NCBI RefSeq assembly: GCF_910592395.1
Contig: NC_088317.1
Coordinates: forward strand, 16,972,039-17,036,038
Source of the DNA: Lineus longissimus
Lineage: Eukaryota; Nemertea; Pilidiophora; Heteronemertea; Lineidae
Length of the DNA stretch: 64,000 nucleotides
Reading direction: 5' to 3'
Below the pieces are notes generated by a model that ran no database searches, was not told where the DNA came from, and saw only the letters and a program-made list of their open reading frames with translations. The stretch's first letter is position 1. The number at the start of each line of letters is the position of its first letter. The translations under genes were made by a program, and so were the position numbers. Below, in pieces: positions 1 through 21,809 of this stretch.

Positions 1-709
1 GAAAATTTAGAAAAGGTATAAATGTGCTGTGCCCTGTTGAAACTAGCTGAAACACTAACCACTAAGAGACTGACAAGTGCTGCCCTAATAGAGATGTGTC
101 CTGATTAGAGAGGTCAAACTGAATGGAACAACCATTTCGGGTCCAAAACTGTGTCCTTAGAGCGAGGGTGTCCTTATTAGTGAGGTGTCTGCTAAGGGAG
201 GTTCCACTGTTGTTCGAAATGTTCACTGCTCTTATGTGAATCAGACGGACAGGTGTAACATGTTGATAAAACAGTCTGAGTTGATTGCTGATCCAAAGTC
301 TGACTCTCGGGAAGTTCAAATTCCCATTTAATTTTTGAACTTGACACATTTCGAGGGGAGCCACTACTGCTATCAACCATATTTTGCCTTATTTTGAAGG
401 GCCCTCAACAGTTAGGGATCAATCTCGAATACCAGTTTACACCAGATGTGCTTGAGGGTTCTGAGGTCAACTCAGTCACGGGTTTCACACTGATAAATTT
501 TTTAAACTTTTCAGCAAGTTGAGCTATTGTTGTATGGTTGTAAATGCAGATCAATCAAAACTATTGATTATATGTTGTTAATTGATTATGTCTGAAGTGC
601 ACCATCAATCAATATATTGAACGATTAAAATTTTTTAAATTGTGTTCGTTTGAACTGACACATTTATAATCGTTAAAAAAATTGATGATTTTCGTCAATA
701 TTTTTTCAG
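1..709 (+). other. TBL1 gene intron (5' part outside window)
   Basis: This is the intron before the first visible TBL1 exon. It ends in a clear acceptor, TTTTTTCAG at 701-709. No coding sequence is recognisable in it. A MITE copy occupies about 62-215 and the rest is AT-rich unique-looking sequence. The upstream exons (LisH, F-box-like region and first WD repeats) must lie to the left of the window. Confidence 0.8.
62..215 (+). mobile_element. MITE copy 1 of the TACAGTAGAACCTC family (partial)
   Basis: The right half reads through GTGTCCTGATTAGAGAGGTC and ends CTAAGGGAGGTTCCACTGT, as in the full copy at 40807-40988. The left terminal repeat is degenerate or lost. No coding capacity is seen, so this is a non-autonomous element inside a TBL1 intron. 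Confidence 0.7.
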
Positions 710-11642
<10,933 letters not shown>

Positions 11643-12328
11643 TAATGGTCTACCTCATCACGTGGTTATAAATAGACACATGTCATCTCGGCCGAGAGAT
11701 GACGTGGCGTCGCCGTATTCCTACAGCGGACTCCCGACCGAGGCGCCATGACGCGTGCTGGTCGAAGTCAAGGTCACGCGGGCGTAGGAAGGCGAGTCTT
11801 AGACGAAGTCGTTTTCTGATCGGACCAGGACCATAGTCCGGTTGGTGACATGATCGAGATCAGGGACAGGACTGGAGATGGTTTAAAAAATGGCCACTTT
11901 GGGTTCTTTTTGATTTGAGGTCAGCAGCACGGAGGATATTGGAGTTTTAGGCAGCAGACCAAGAGCATGCCTTTTCCGTTTGGTTACGCAGAGCAGGATT
12001 TGTGGGGTGTCGGAAAATGGACTTGAGATATTTGAAACATTACCAGTGGTGAACTTTCTGTGCGAAGTTTTTATGTCCCTGAAATATTATGTTGAGGCTT
12101 GTGTTCTTGAAACGAAATCTGAAGCAGTCTTTGTTTTCGACATATGGCAATATATTGACAGGTAACTTCTTGAAATTTAGTAAGAAATTTGATAGGTGAC
12201 AGTGGGGGGTGGTAAAGAAAAACAAGTCTTGGTGTTCTGAAGTAATTGTAATTGCGAGGGTTTGTCATAGGTGGCGTTGCTGTGTTACATGTGGGCATTT
12301 GTTTTGACAAAAAATTGAGGCCGTAGCA

Positions 12329-12334
12329 AATAAA
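12329..12334 (+). terminator. Candidate TBL1 poly(A) signal
   Basis: This is the first AATAAA after the TBL1 stop, about 690 bases downstream. Whether it is used cannot be told from sequence. Confidence 0.4.
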
Positions 12335-13232
12335 TTCAGTGTTTCAAGTCCAATAAGATGATGGCTCGGAAAAGAATTTCAGGCACATGATTTGTTTGTG
12401 ATATAGTCTGTGTAGGATCAGGAAGTTGAAATGTACACTGGTTCTGAACATGGCCATTGGAATATCATTAATGGCAGGATGAAGGTTGTTTAAAAGTCGC
12501 TTGATCAACTTCAACTTCAGTAAATTTCAACAGAAAAATGACGACACAAAATAATTCTAATAGTACACACTGGTAGTTTCATTTCAATAGGGGGTTGATA
12601 TACCAGTAAGCGGCGATGATTTTCACTAGCGATGTGTGTCAAAAGATATCAAAACTCTTAACGAAATCGACATCATGTCTCTTGTCACAACAATGCATAC
12701 CCTATTGACAGTCAGTGCTACTACGCGAAGGCCGTGGGTTCACTGACTGAGGCATGATGTCACTGTTTTTGAGGAGTTCTGTTTGACTTTTGCGAGGTCT
12801 GCGTTGGTCCGGAAAGGCTGATGAGGGTATGGGTTGACATGTTACGATTTTTGAGAAGTTAGTAGGTGTGTGCACTCAAAGGATGAGAACTCGTAAACTC
12901 AGTTTAAGCTTTTACATGATCTAGGAGGGAGCTTATGTGTCCCAGATTGAAAGCTCCGACTCTGATTTGTATACTTTTTGATGGCTGAGGGTTCGAGTGA
13001 CGAAGTTATTCGAAGTAAGGGAAAGAGAAGGCTTGTCTTGGTGCCAACGAATGTTCTTTAGAAATCATGAAGTTTTTGTATCGAGGAATAAACCATTCAC
13101 CATTACGAAGCGACAGGACGAGATTTTCAATGGCTACATACTTGGTCTACGCGTTGACTGTGTCCATGTTACAAGACGTGGTCAAGGTTTTCAATTTCAT
13201 GTGTCCCTCGGAACACATTTTAAAAATGTCAC

Positions 13233-13416
13233 TTAACCCTTTGAGGCCAGTTCGAGTCGCAAAGCCAACATCTATAGAATTCTGTTTATCAAGGCATTCT
13301 GATTCTAAAAATGGAAAAGTTGAGAAAAGATAAATTCCTGACATTAGAAAATTGAATTATCACAGAAAAATCTTGGCCAATTTATTGATTTAAAATGCAC
13401 AGCCTCAAAGGGTTAA
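13233..13416. mobile_element. 184-bp piggyBac-type MITE
   Basis: It has perfect 15-bp terminal inverted repeats: TTAACCCTTTGAGGC at 13233-13247 and GCCTCAAAGGGTTAA at 13402-13416. TTAA is the piggyBac target duplication, and CCCTTT at the transposon end fits that superfamily. There is no open reading frame of note, so it is a non-autonomous derivative downstream of TBL1. Confidence 0.8.
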
Positions 13417-13632
13417 ACTGATGTCATAGGGTAATGAATCAGGTACAAAAATGTAGCACTAGGGCCTCCTAATTTTGCCCAACGACAAATGGTTTGTTCG
13501 CTTTCCCTTGGTCTGTTTTTGCCTCTATTTTTTCACTGTTTGTAAATTCATTTTGATAAAGTTGTGTTAATTGAATTATGTATGTGCAGGGACTTGATGC
13601 TGTTACATGCTACAATGATTCCCTGTTTCTAC

Positions 13633-13751
13633 GAGGCTTATCTCCACATAAGCAATTCACGCACAAGGTTGGTTCATGGCAGTGTGGCGTAGAAAATGAT
13701 GGCCTTCTGTGTGATATGCGGGATGAATAGCTTATGTGGAGATGAGCCTTC
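13633..13751. repeat. Foldback repeat with about 26-bp arms
   Basis: The left arm (13633-13658) starts GAGGCTTATCTCCACATAAG. The right arm (13725-13751) contains its near-complement, GCTTATGTGGAGATGAGCC, with a few mismatches. The two are separated by about 66 bp. It is probably a small MITE or a transcribed hairpin in the TBL1 3' region. Confidence 0.65.
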
Positions 13752-14879
13752 GGTGAAAAGGGGCTCCATAAGTCTGATTGTTAGTGGGCTGCTTTTGACA
13801 GTTGTTTCTTTCAGTGGGTATCCGAGTTCAAAATGAGGAGTGGAAAAAAATCATGAATAAATCTTATTGGTGAAAGATTACAGAAATTTGCAGTTCCTGA
13901 TATTTTTTGTTGTATCTGATAAACCCTCTGTAATTACTGCTAATCTCAACATGTTACTACACAATGTCAATAAGGGAATTATTTGCTAAGTTAGCCTAGC
14001 TTTGATTAGCGATATTTAACTGGAAAACATTGCCTGCTAGCCATGGGTAAAATTAAAGATCTTTGAGTACCCAGAGGGCCCCTGAATATTGTTGATGGAA
14101 CATTACAAGGCATGCCCCTGCCCCTTCACTTCTAGTATCCAAGAAATAACACTACAAGACTTCTTGTAACATGGTTATTAATGTGAGAGTTGTACCCTAG
14201 GTGGCACTAGTTGTCCCAAGTGGTGATGTTCGTACACTTGCCGTAGTATCACAATCTCCGTCGTAAACAAACCACACTTTTGGGTGGTTGGATGTAAGTG
14301 TGGGAATCAAGGTGTGCATGTAGATGTTTTCGACTGAATTGCCCTCTCTGGAAGTGTTTCTGTACAAGTCATTGAAATATCATAAATTAGCATTTGATTT
14401 TGATACTTTTAAAGTGATACAATTGGTTCTCTTGACGAGCTTTGGATGATCAGCATTCGAGAGTGGGTGATTTTGTCATAATCAAATATACAGCCGCATT
14501 AAAATTATTTACCGCCAATTTTTTGTGCGTGTTCTATTTTCCACGATTTCACAAACAGCTTCCAATTATCATAAAAAAATGAAAATTGCAAGAAAAAATT
14601 TTTTGATGGGAAATTGAAAGAACCCTCTCATCTGCATGGCCCTTTGATTCCTGCTGGAAAGCACACACTTAAGTCAAAAATAGCACACTCCCCACTAATA
14701 CTCGTCAAGAGTTTTATGAATGGGATGAGTTCGATGTTTTTGTGTTCTGCATGGCTCGATGAAGTTTTGAGTTCAGTGGGTATAGATAGTCACATGGTTG
14801 GTTCGATAAAGTCATGTGACTGTCACGTGACATGCCAGTGTGATGTTTTCATATTTACTGTCCAGATCGTGATTATTAT

Positions 14880-15130
14880 GAACTAGTTTTGAAGTTTTGA
14901 TTGGTTCTGCAAAGTTTTGGACTAGTTTCGAGCAAGTTTGAACACGCTTCAAGCTAGTTTGAACTAGTGTTTTGAACAGATTTGAACAAGTTTCAAACAA
15001 GTTTGAACAGTCAAACAAGTTTGAACTGGTGTTTTGAACAGGTTTAAACTACATGTAGTTTCAAGCAAGTTTGAACGAATGTTTCCTGAACAGGTTTGAA
15101 CTAGTTTCAGACAAGTTTGAAGAGGAGTCT
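14880..15130 (+). repeat. Imperfect GTTTGAAC-rich repeat
   Basis: Irregular recurrences of AGTTTGAAC, ACAAGTTTGAA and GTTTTGAAC occur over about 250 bp without a fixed period. Similar motifs thin out to about 15340. It looks like a decayed minisatellite. Confidence 0.6.
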
Positions 15131-16672
15131 TCTTCTGCTGAAAATGAGAGAGTTCATATAATAGTTACAAGTTTTTAACTTCTGGGACTGGAGCATATTA
15201 GCTCATGTTGTTGCAATCTCACATGTGCATTGATGTAACTAAAATTTGAACTTATTTGGAGCAGTTCCAAACTGAATTTGAACTTTTGTTAAACAATTTC
15301 AATCCGAGTTCAAACTTGTTTGGAAAGACTTCAAGCTTGTTGTCTCCTTCTTTAACTAGTTAACAGATAGATTTTCAACCGTATCAGGGATCTAGCGAGA
15401 GACTTTGTTTTCACTATGTGTACAGTTATAAACATTGAAGTGATGACAAACTTTTTTATGTACCACCCTTTAAAGGACTGGGGATACCAAATGCGGAATA
15501 GAGAATTGTAGTAATAAAAATCGTCCTAATTTTGAAATTGTCGTTCCTGGTAATAAATTCCTTGAATTGAAGTTCAATTGGATACTGATGAATCATGATC
15601 ATAGCGCTATAAAATCACAGCCAAATGTGCTTTCGGTTGGCCAAACTATGAAGTTTGATCCAGAGAAGAGACCTGAAAAAGTAATATTCGTCAGTTCAAT
15701 GAATATTGTCATCAAAGGGGAATTTATATAACCAGCGCTTTAGCATGCTCTAACCAATTTTACAGCCCACGAAATTGTACTTTCTCATATCCTGTTAAGT
15801 CTGGCTAGGATCAGTTGGCTAGGTTCGGCCTGATGATTATGTTGACAACAGGATTCCATTCAGAAACTTGCGTATGGGAATGAATTCCATAGAGTGATGA
15901 CTTAGTGGTGAATGAATTGCCTAGAGATGCAGGACGGGCATTGATTTGCTCTGACAAAATTCCCTTTGAGATCTTTTTGTCACAGTTTTGTGTATTGGTC
16001 ATGCATCTCATAAGAATAAGTTACAAATTTTTTATCTGTTCTGAAGCCAACAGCATTAGTATCCAATTGAGAACTTTTCCCTAGCGTTGTGGTGCGACAA
16101 CTGACGCAGATATTCTGGTCCCTGGAGAATGTATCCTGATAATCTCCATTGGTACACCCCCCTCACATTCACACTGAACTCCTCAGTCCTAAAGGTGGCT
16201 CGTATTAAATACTGTAAATGTAGCAATGCCACGTTGATCAACCACTGGTTTTGAAGTGGCATTTTTAGTACGCTAATTAAATATGTGTTCGCTTCCATCC
16301 CACTCAGTTCTGGCGGACAGAAAGAGACGTGAATACTTCCTCTACAGGGTGATTCAATAGCGCTGCGCCAAATTCACTTTGTCTATTTTAAGCTCAAGAG
16401 GTTATAAGATCAAGATGTTATGACGCAAAGTCCATGTTTGACAAATCGTTTCCAGTAAAGTCTAAACTTGGTTGTGACTAGCAAAATTGGCGCCTTCCCC
16501 TAGAGATATTTCGGAGAACTTAAGTTGCACCATTCAAGGATAGTTCCCAACTTTACAAGAATCTGGGCAGTATGTCAGCTTACTGAGCTGGCCCTGGATG
16601 ACCCTGGGAAAGGGGTAAATTGGGATACTGGTTCCCCAGGGTGCAGAAATTGTGACACTAGCCTAGATAATG

Positions 16673-16788
16673 GGTGATATGAATAAAGACTAGCAAATGC
16701 TTTTACTTCAATTTTGTACAGAAAGGCCTAGTGTAAATGTACATGGAGTTTTAGATAAAAGCATTTGCTAGTCTTTATTCATATCACC
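16673..16788. repeat. 116-bp foldback element with 33-bp perfect arms
   Basis: The arm at 16673-16705 (starting GGTGATATGAATAAAGAC) is exactly complementary to 16756-16788 (ending GTCTTTATTCATATCACC). The loop is 50 bp. Such perfect arms suggest a recent MITE insertion or a conserved structured transcript. AATAAA occurs inside the left arm. Confidence 0.85.
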
Positions 16789-18420
16789 GAATGGCACAGA
16801 ACCCTCTTTTTGGGAGGCTGAGTGAGATGGAAGCAACCTTTTGATGACCTATGTGGAATGCTAAAAACTTGAGACAATGTTTAGATATTGTTGAATTCTT
16901 TTGTACTTTCTTGGGGCAGAACATTTCATCATTGGGGTCCTTCGTAAACATTCACTAAACCTGTGGTTGAATTCACTTAAATTGTCTTTAGGTTTAGTTT
17001 ATTTGCTTATTTCGTATTGCAAACTTCACGCACAGAAATTGGTGGTCTCAATCATTTGTTGAATGGACTCTACTTGGATTTACAGATGCTTTTTGACCTT
17101 ATCTTGTGTCTTGATTTTGAGTTTAGCCAAAGATTATAAGTAGGATTTATGTTCTTATCCCAGTGCTCTAATTTATCAAATTTTCTCTTCGATAAATTGA
17201 TCCTTTTTCATCCAAGTTTTATTGATACAAATCACCTTGGTATCCCATTGCACTTTCTGTAGTGACAGGCGTGCTAATTTCCTCAGTGATAGCAATCATT
17301 TCACATGCTTCCTACTCTAGAAAAAAGAGTGCTGTTGTTAAGCATATATGTAAGAACAGAAACTTATCTTTAAACAGATAAATTTTGAATTTGATTCACC
17401 AATAAAATATACTTGAATATTATTAACATTTCATGGTCCTTGAACTTCAATGTGGGAGAAAAATATCGCAGTTTGGATGAGAAATTTTGGGTCTCGGCTT
17501 AGATATTTTTTCGTCTTTTCTTGTTAATTGTAATTCTTGCCCAAATTAGCATAGATAGCTTTCTGAGGAATTTTAGCATTCAGTCGTAGAAGATGTTCAG
17601 CCGCAGGGTAGTGAATTGTGGGAAGGAATGTACCCAGTGACCTCGCAAAATTTTGAGCTGGGTTAATTTCTTTGTAAGGTACATTAAACATCTGAATAAA
17701 TTGCTATATTTTGATAATACATCATTTGTGCTCTTTGTTTGTTTATTTATGTTCTTACGTCTTTTTTGTTGAGGATGTGCATGTGAGACATGGAGCATGG
17801 TTATTATCTAAATGGCTTCAAAAATTAATTGAGGAGGATCAGCCAGGTTGTGCCAATGTCTCCGAGGACAGTTGTGACAGAGACAAGTGTCTTGACCAAG
17901 GAGGTACAGCCATTGTCTGTGGACAACTGTAGGACCAGAGGGTGAAAAATACGACTAATTGTATCTTGTGATATTTTGGATGTTTGATACCAGGTAAAGT
18001 TGAAATTAAAGCCAAATCTTTCGATTAATAGGCCTTCCCAGTGCATTTCATGTGCATTTTGCAATTGGGAACCTGCGGACGAGACTGAAAAAATTCCTGA
18101 ATTGCGGTTGTTTCGCTCCCTGCTCTTTTCGCCCCCAGTCGTTTCGCTCCCTGGGACTTTTTGGTGAGGATTGAGAAAGTACGCTTGGAAAGTACAACTA
18201 CAAGTCACAGTAGATGTGCTTTCCAGGTTTTCAAGTCTATAAAGAAGGAATCGTTTGGTCATCTGCTATGTGATCTTGGGCAGGTCACTGGTCTTTCTTT
18301 ATCATTCATCGGTCATCAAGAATGTGATCCTGGGCAAACCCTATCTTCTCAGCGCCGAACCACGAAGATCTACGTGGCCCAAATCCCCCTCCCCTTTGAG
18401 CTGGTTATCGGAGTCTCATG

Positions 18421-18556
18421 GACTTCATGAAAGAACTACGCCATCGCCATCTTCAGGGCAAGGTAGAAACTGAAAATACCAAGGAAAAGCCCAAACAATA
18501 TTTTCAGTGTCAACCGTGCCCTGAAGATGGCGATGGCGTAGTTCTTTCATGAAGTC
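18421..18556. repeat. Perfect 40-bp-arm hairpin, unit 1
   Basis: 18421-18460 (starting GACTTCATGAAAGAACTACG) is exactly complementary to 18517-18556, with a 56-bp loop. Four related hairpins follow at about 20388-20509, 20671-20791, 20968-21089 and 21268-21411. Confidence 0.9.
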
Positions 18557-18743
18557 ATATAAAGGTCTGAACTATCGCCCTTGGATACGCGCCTGATAAA
18601 CGTTCATGGATGAAAGTAGAAAGAAAGCTTTTAAAAAAAAACGATATTAGATTCGCCAGGGTTTGAATCGAATTCGAATCCGCGCCTGATAAACGTTCAT
18701 GGATGAAAAATGGAAAGAAGACCTTTTAAAAAACGGAAAAATA

Positions 18744-18812
18744 CATTCGCCGGGGTTCGAACCCGTGACCACCCAATCTAAAGCGCAGCGCTCTAACCGC
18801 TACTGGCACCTG
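18744..18812 (-). repeat. tRNA-derived (SINE-head-like) sequence
   Basis: Read on the minus strand, it has an A-box-like TAGCGGTTAGAGCGCTG and a B box GGTTCGAACCC at tRNA-like spacing, but no clean acceptor or anticodon stem. The flanking segment containing GATAAACGTTCATGGATGAAA is duplicated just upstream (18588 and 18691). It is best read as a SINE head or tRNA relic. Confidence 0.5.
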
Positions 18813-18851
18813 TTGCATTAATGGACCAGTAACAAAGGGTGCTGATAGAAC

Positions 18852-18923
18852 GGCTCGTTGGTCTAGTGATACGATTCTAGCTTAGGCTGCGTGAGGTTCC
18901 GAGTTCGACTCCCGGGCAAGCCC
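18852..18923 (+). pseudogene. tRNA-Pro(AGG)-like pseudogene
   Basis: The 72-nt sequence starts GGCTCGTTGGTCTAGTGATA and ends GGGCAAGCCC, followed by TTTT. Length, the 5' half and the AGG position match animal tRNA-Pro. There are two mismatches in the anticodon stem, one in the T stem and one in the acceptor stem. Base 37 is C, which is unusual. A decayed tRNA gene or tRNA-derived repeat inside the foldback element is more likely than a working tRNA. Confidence 0.6.
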
Positions 18924-19210
18924 TTTTGTTGATAAGTTGGCAAAACGTCTGTGCTGCCACCCGTTGTATCAATTTTACACTGCAGGAGACCTGGGGAGGG
19001 AAGGTTGCTGGTTCCCCATTCACCCTGGATGCAATCAATCTTCTAATAAAGGATGCTCTTATCCATGTTTTTATTTCTACTATATCGACACGAGCATGCA
19101 ATTAATATCTCGATCATTTATCAGCGATTTACAAAAACTGTTGAAATTCATATCGAGCCACTCTTTGATATAGGAAGGCACGTGTCTTGTATGTCTCCCT
19201 GTAGAGACCA

Positions 19211-19672
19211 TGTCACAACCAATCTGATGACAGTAGCTGTCACGATGTCCCAGGTCTAAAGAGTAGGTACCAGCCGGCTTCACTCGTCCTAGACCCTGTC
19301 ACAACCGATATGATGACAGTAGCTGTCACGATGTCCCAGGTCTGAAGAGTAGGTACCAGCCGGCTTCACTCGTCCTAGACCCTGTCACAACCAATCTGAT
19401 GACAGTAGCTGTCACGATGTCCCAGGTCTGAAGAGTAGGTACCAGCCGGCTTCACTCGTCCTAGACCCTGTCACAACCAATCTGATGACAGTAGCTGTCA
19501 CGATGTCCCAGGTCTGAAGAGTAGGTACCAGCCGGCTTCACTCGTCCTAGACCCTGTCACAACCAATCTGATGACAGTAGCTGTAACGATGTCCCAGGTC
19601 TGAAGAGTAGGTACCAGCCGGCTTCACTCATCCTGTACCCTGTCACAACCAAGCTGATGACAGTAGCTGTCA
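19211..19672 (+). repeat. 86-bp tandem array, about 5.4 copies
   Basis: Unit starts (TGTCACAACC) fall at 19211, 19297, 19383, 19469, 19555 and 19641, exactly 86 bp apart, with only scattered substitutions. Each unit carries the small hairpin TGACAG-TAG-CTGTCA. The near-identity of the units implies recent expansion or homogenisation. Confidence 0.95.
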
Positions 19673-20257
19673 CAATTCTGATTTCACCACGCTAAATGTT
19701 CACTACGGTGAATCCAATATCTTTTTCGTTAGGGTGGGCCCTTGTGCCTGTGGTAGAGAAGAGACGGCCAGGCATCTCCTGTCTATCAGGTCTGGTTGTG
19801 ACAGCATGTTATGGTATGGTTGTTGCAGTATCTGCTGTCTCTTCAGGTCTGGTGTTCTGATTTCATGCAATCCCTTTATGATAATGATCAGGTATTCACC
19901 ATGTGAAAATGAGACACAGTTTTCTTAAGGGTGGAGACAAGGTCCACCCAGTAGAAGCATGGTGCACTACGTTGGGAGAGTACACATCTAGATCAGAGTA
20001 CGCATAGTGAAGGGGCATGGCACATCCAGCAAAGACTTGGTACACTCTCTGGCAACATGGCGAGCTATGAAGGGGAGGGCACCTCCAGAAGAGATATGGT
20101 GCAGTACTGTCTCATTGGCCGAAAGTCATTTTTGCAGGTGACAATATAGAGCGACTGTAAAATACACAGGCCCGTTGCGGTGGAAAACAGAAATGTCCTC
20201 TTTTTTGAACAGGGTGACAAGCTCATGTACTACAGGGTGGCTTTGGGTGGATTTGGG

Positions 20258-21560
20258 CCACGTAGATCTACGTGGTTCGGCGCTGAAGGTGTTAAAGGTT
20301 ATAGATGACTTTTTTATTGACCATAGTCTGGAATATGACTTCGCATCACCTATCTGTCTTATTGATGCGATGGCGTAGTTCAGAACTGACTTCATGAAAG
20401 AACTACGCCATCGCCATCTTCAGGGCAAGGGAGGAACTGAAAAGACCAAACAGTATTTTCAGTTCCTTCTTTGCCCTGAAGATGGCGATGGCGTAGTTCT
20501 TTCATGAAATCCATGAGCTCAAAGGGGAGGGGGATTTGGGCCACGTAGATCTACGTGGTTCGGCGCTGAAGGTGTTAAAGGTTATAGAGGACTGTTTTAT
20601 TGACCATAGTCTGGAATATGACTTTGCATCACCTATCTATCTTATTGATGCGATGGCGTAGTTCAGAACTGACTTCATGAAAGAACTACGCCATCGCCAT
20701 CTTCAGGGCAAAGGAGGAACTGAAAAGACCAAACAGTATTTTCAGTTCTTTCTTTACCCTGAAGATGGCGATGGCGTAGTTCTTTCATGAAATCCACGAC
20801 ACGCCGATAACCAGCTCAAAGGGGAGGGGGATTTGGGCCACGTAGATCTACGTGGTTCGGCGCTGAAGGTAATAAAGGTTATAGAGCACTTTTTTATTGA
20901 CCATAGTCTGGAATATAACTTTGCATCACCTATCTGTCTTATTGATGCGATGGCGTAGTTCAGAACTGACTTCATGAAAGAACTACGCCATCGCCATCTT
21001 CAGGGCAAGGGAGGAACTGAAAAAAACCAACGGTATTTTCAGTTCCTTCTTTGCCCTGAAGATGGCGATGGTGTAGTTCTTTCATGAAATCAATGACACG
21101 CCGACAACCAGCCCGAAGTGTAGGGGGATTTGGGCCACGTAGATCTACGTGGTTCGGCGCTGAAGGTGTTAAAAGTTATAGAGGACTTTTTTATTGACCA
21201 TAGTCTGGAATATAACTTTGCATTACTATCTATCTTATTGATGCGATGGCGTACGTAGTTCAGAACTGACTTCATGAAAGAACTACACCATCGCCATCTT
21301 CAGGGCAAGGTAGGAACCGAAAATACATTTTCTTAACTGAAGACATTTTCTTGTCTTTTCAGTTCCTGCCTTGCCCTGAAGATGGCGATGGCGTAGTTCT
21401 TTCATGAAGTCCATGACACTCCGATAACCAGCTCAAAGGGGAGGGTGGATTTGGGCCACGTAGATCTACGTGGTTCGGCGCTGATGTTAAAGGACATAGA
21501 GGATTTTTTTATTGACCATAGTCTGGAATATGACTTTGCATCACCTATCTATCTTATTGA
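20258..21560 (+). repeat. Tandem array of 283-321 bp hairpin-bearing units
   Basis: The 18-bp perfect palindrome CCACGTAGATCTACGTGG recurs at 20258, 20541, 20838, 21135 and 21456. Each is followed by GTTCGGCGCTGA and a shared body containing CATAGTCTGGAATAT. The first four units go on to the long TCATGAAAGAACTACGCC hairpin; the last ends after about 100 bp. An inverted, slightly mutated unit lies at 18349-18465. Confidence 0.9.
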
Positions 21561-21809
21561 TTCGTCATCAGCTCCGTATGACTTGTCACATCTTTATGAG
21601 TCCGTCCCTGAGTGCTGTTTAACGGGAATTCCCGTTCAACGTCAAAGAAATAGCGTTGGACGGGAATTGGGCAATTGTAACCGCAATAGACCGCCATACC
21701 ATGCGCACTCAATTAAACTTAGAGTAACCAGCCTATTCGAAGCGACTGCCACTTTCAATTTCGATTTGGAGCGAAACGACTGGGGGCGAAAAGGTCAGGA
21801 AGCGAAACA

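Larger units (their letters stand above)
11643..18108 (+). other. TBL1 3' UTR and downstream intergenic DNA
   Basis: It follows the TBL1 stop codon directly. A canonical AATAAA at 12329-12334 would give a 3' UTR of about 0.7 kb; further AATAAA sites occur at 13087 and 15554. I find no other gene. The stretch holds a piggyBac-type MITE (13233-13416), two foldback elements (13633-13751 and 16673-16788) and a GTTTGAAC-rich imperfect repeat (14880-15130). Confidence 0.6.
18109..21809. mobile_element. 3.7-kb composite foldback element between TBL1 and MED12
   Basis: The outer inverted repeats are 18109-18150 and 21768-21809 (42 bp, three mismatches, containing TTTTCGCCCCCAGTCG). An inner inverted pair of about 117 bp is 18349-18465 against 21366-21484. 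Between them lie five hairpins with arms of about 40 bp, a 283-321 bp tandem array, an 86-bp tandem array and tRNA-like sequences. No transposase or polymerase is readable. The nested inverted layout resembles foldback (FB-type) or giant MITE elements. The exact outer boundaries and any target duplication are not resolved. Confidence 0.65.

Noticed and set aside
19211-19672. CRISPR-like regular repeats
   Set aside because: The units are contiguous 86-bp copies with no spacers, and the genome is eukaryotic.
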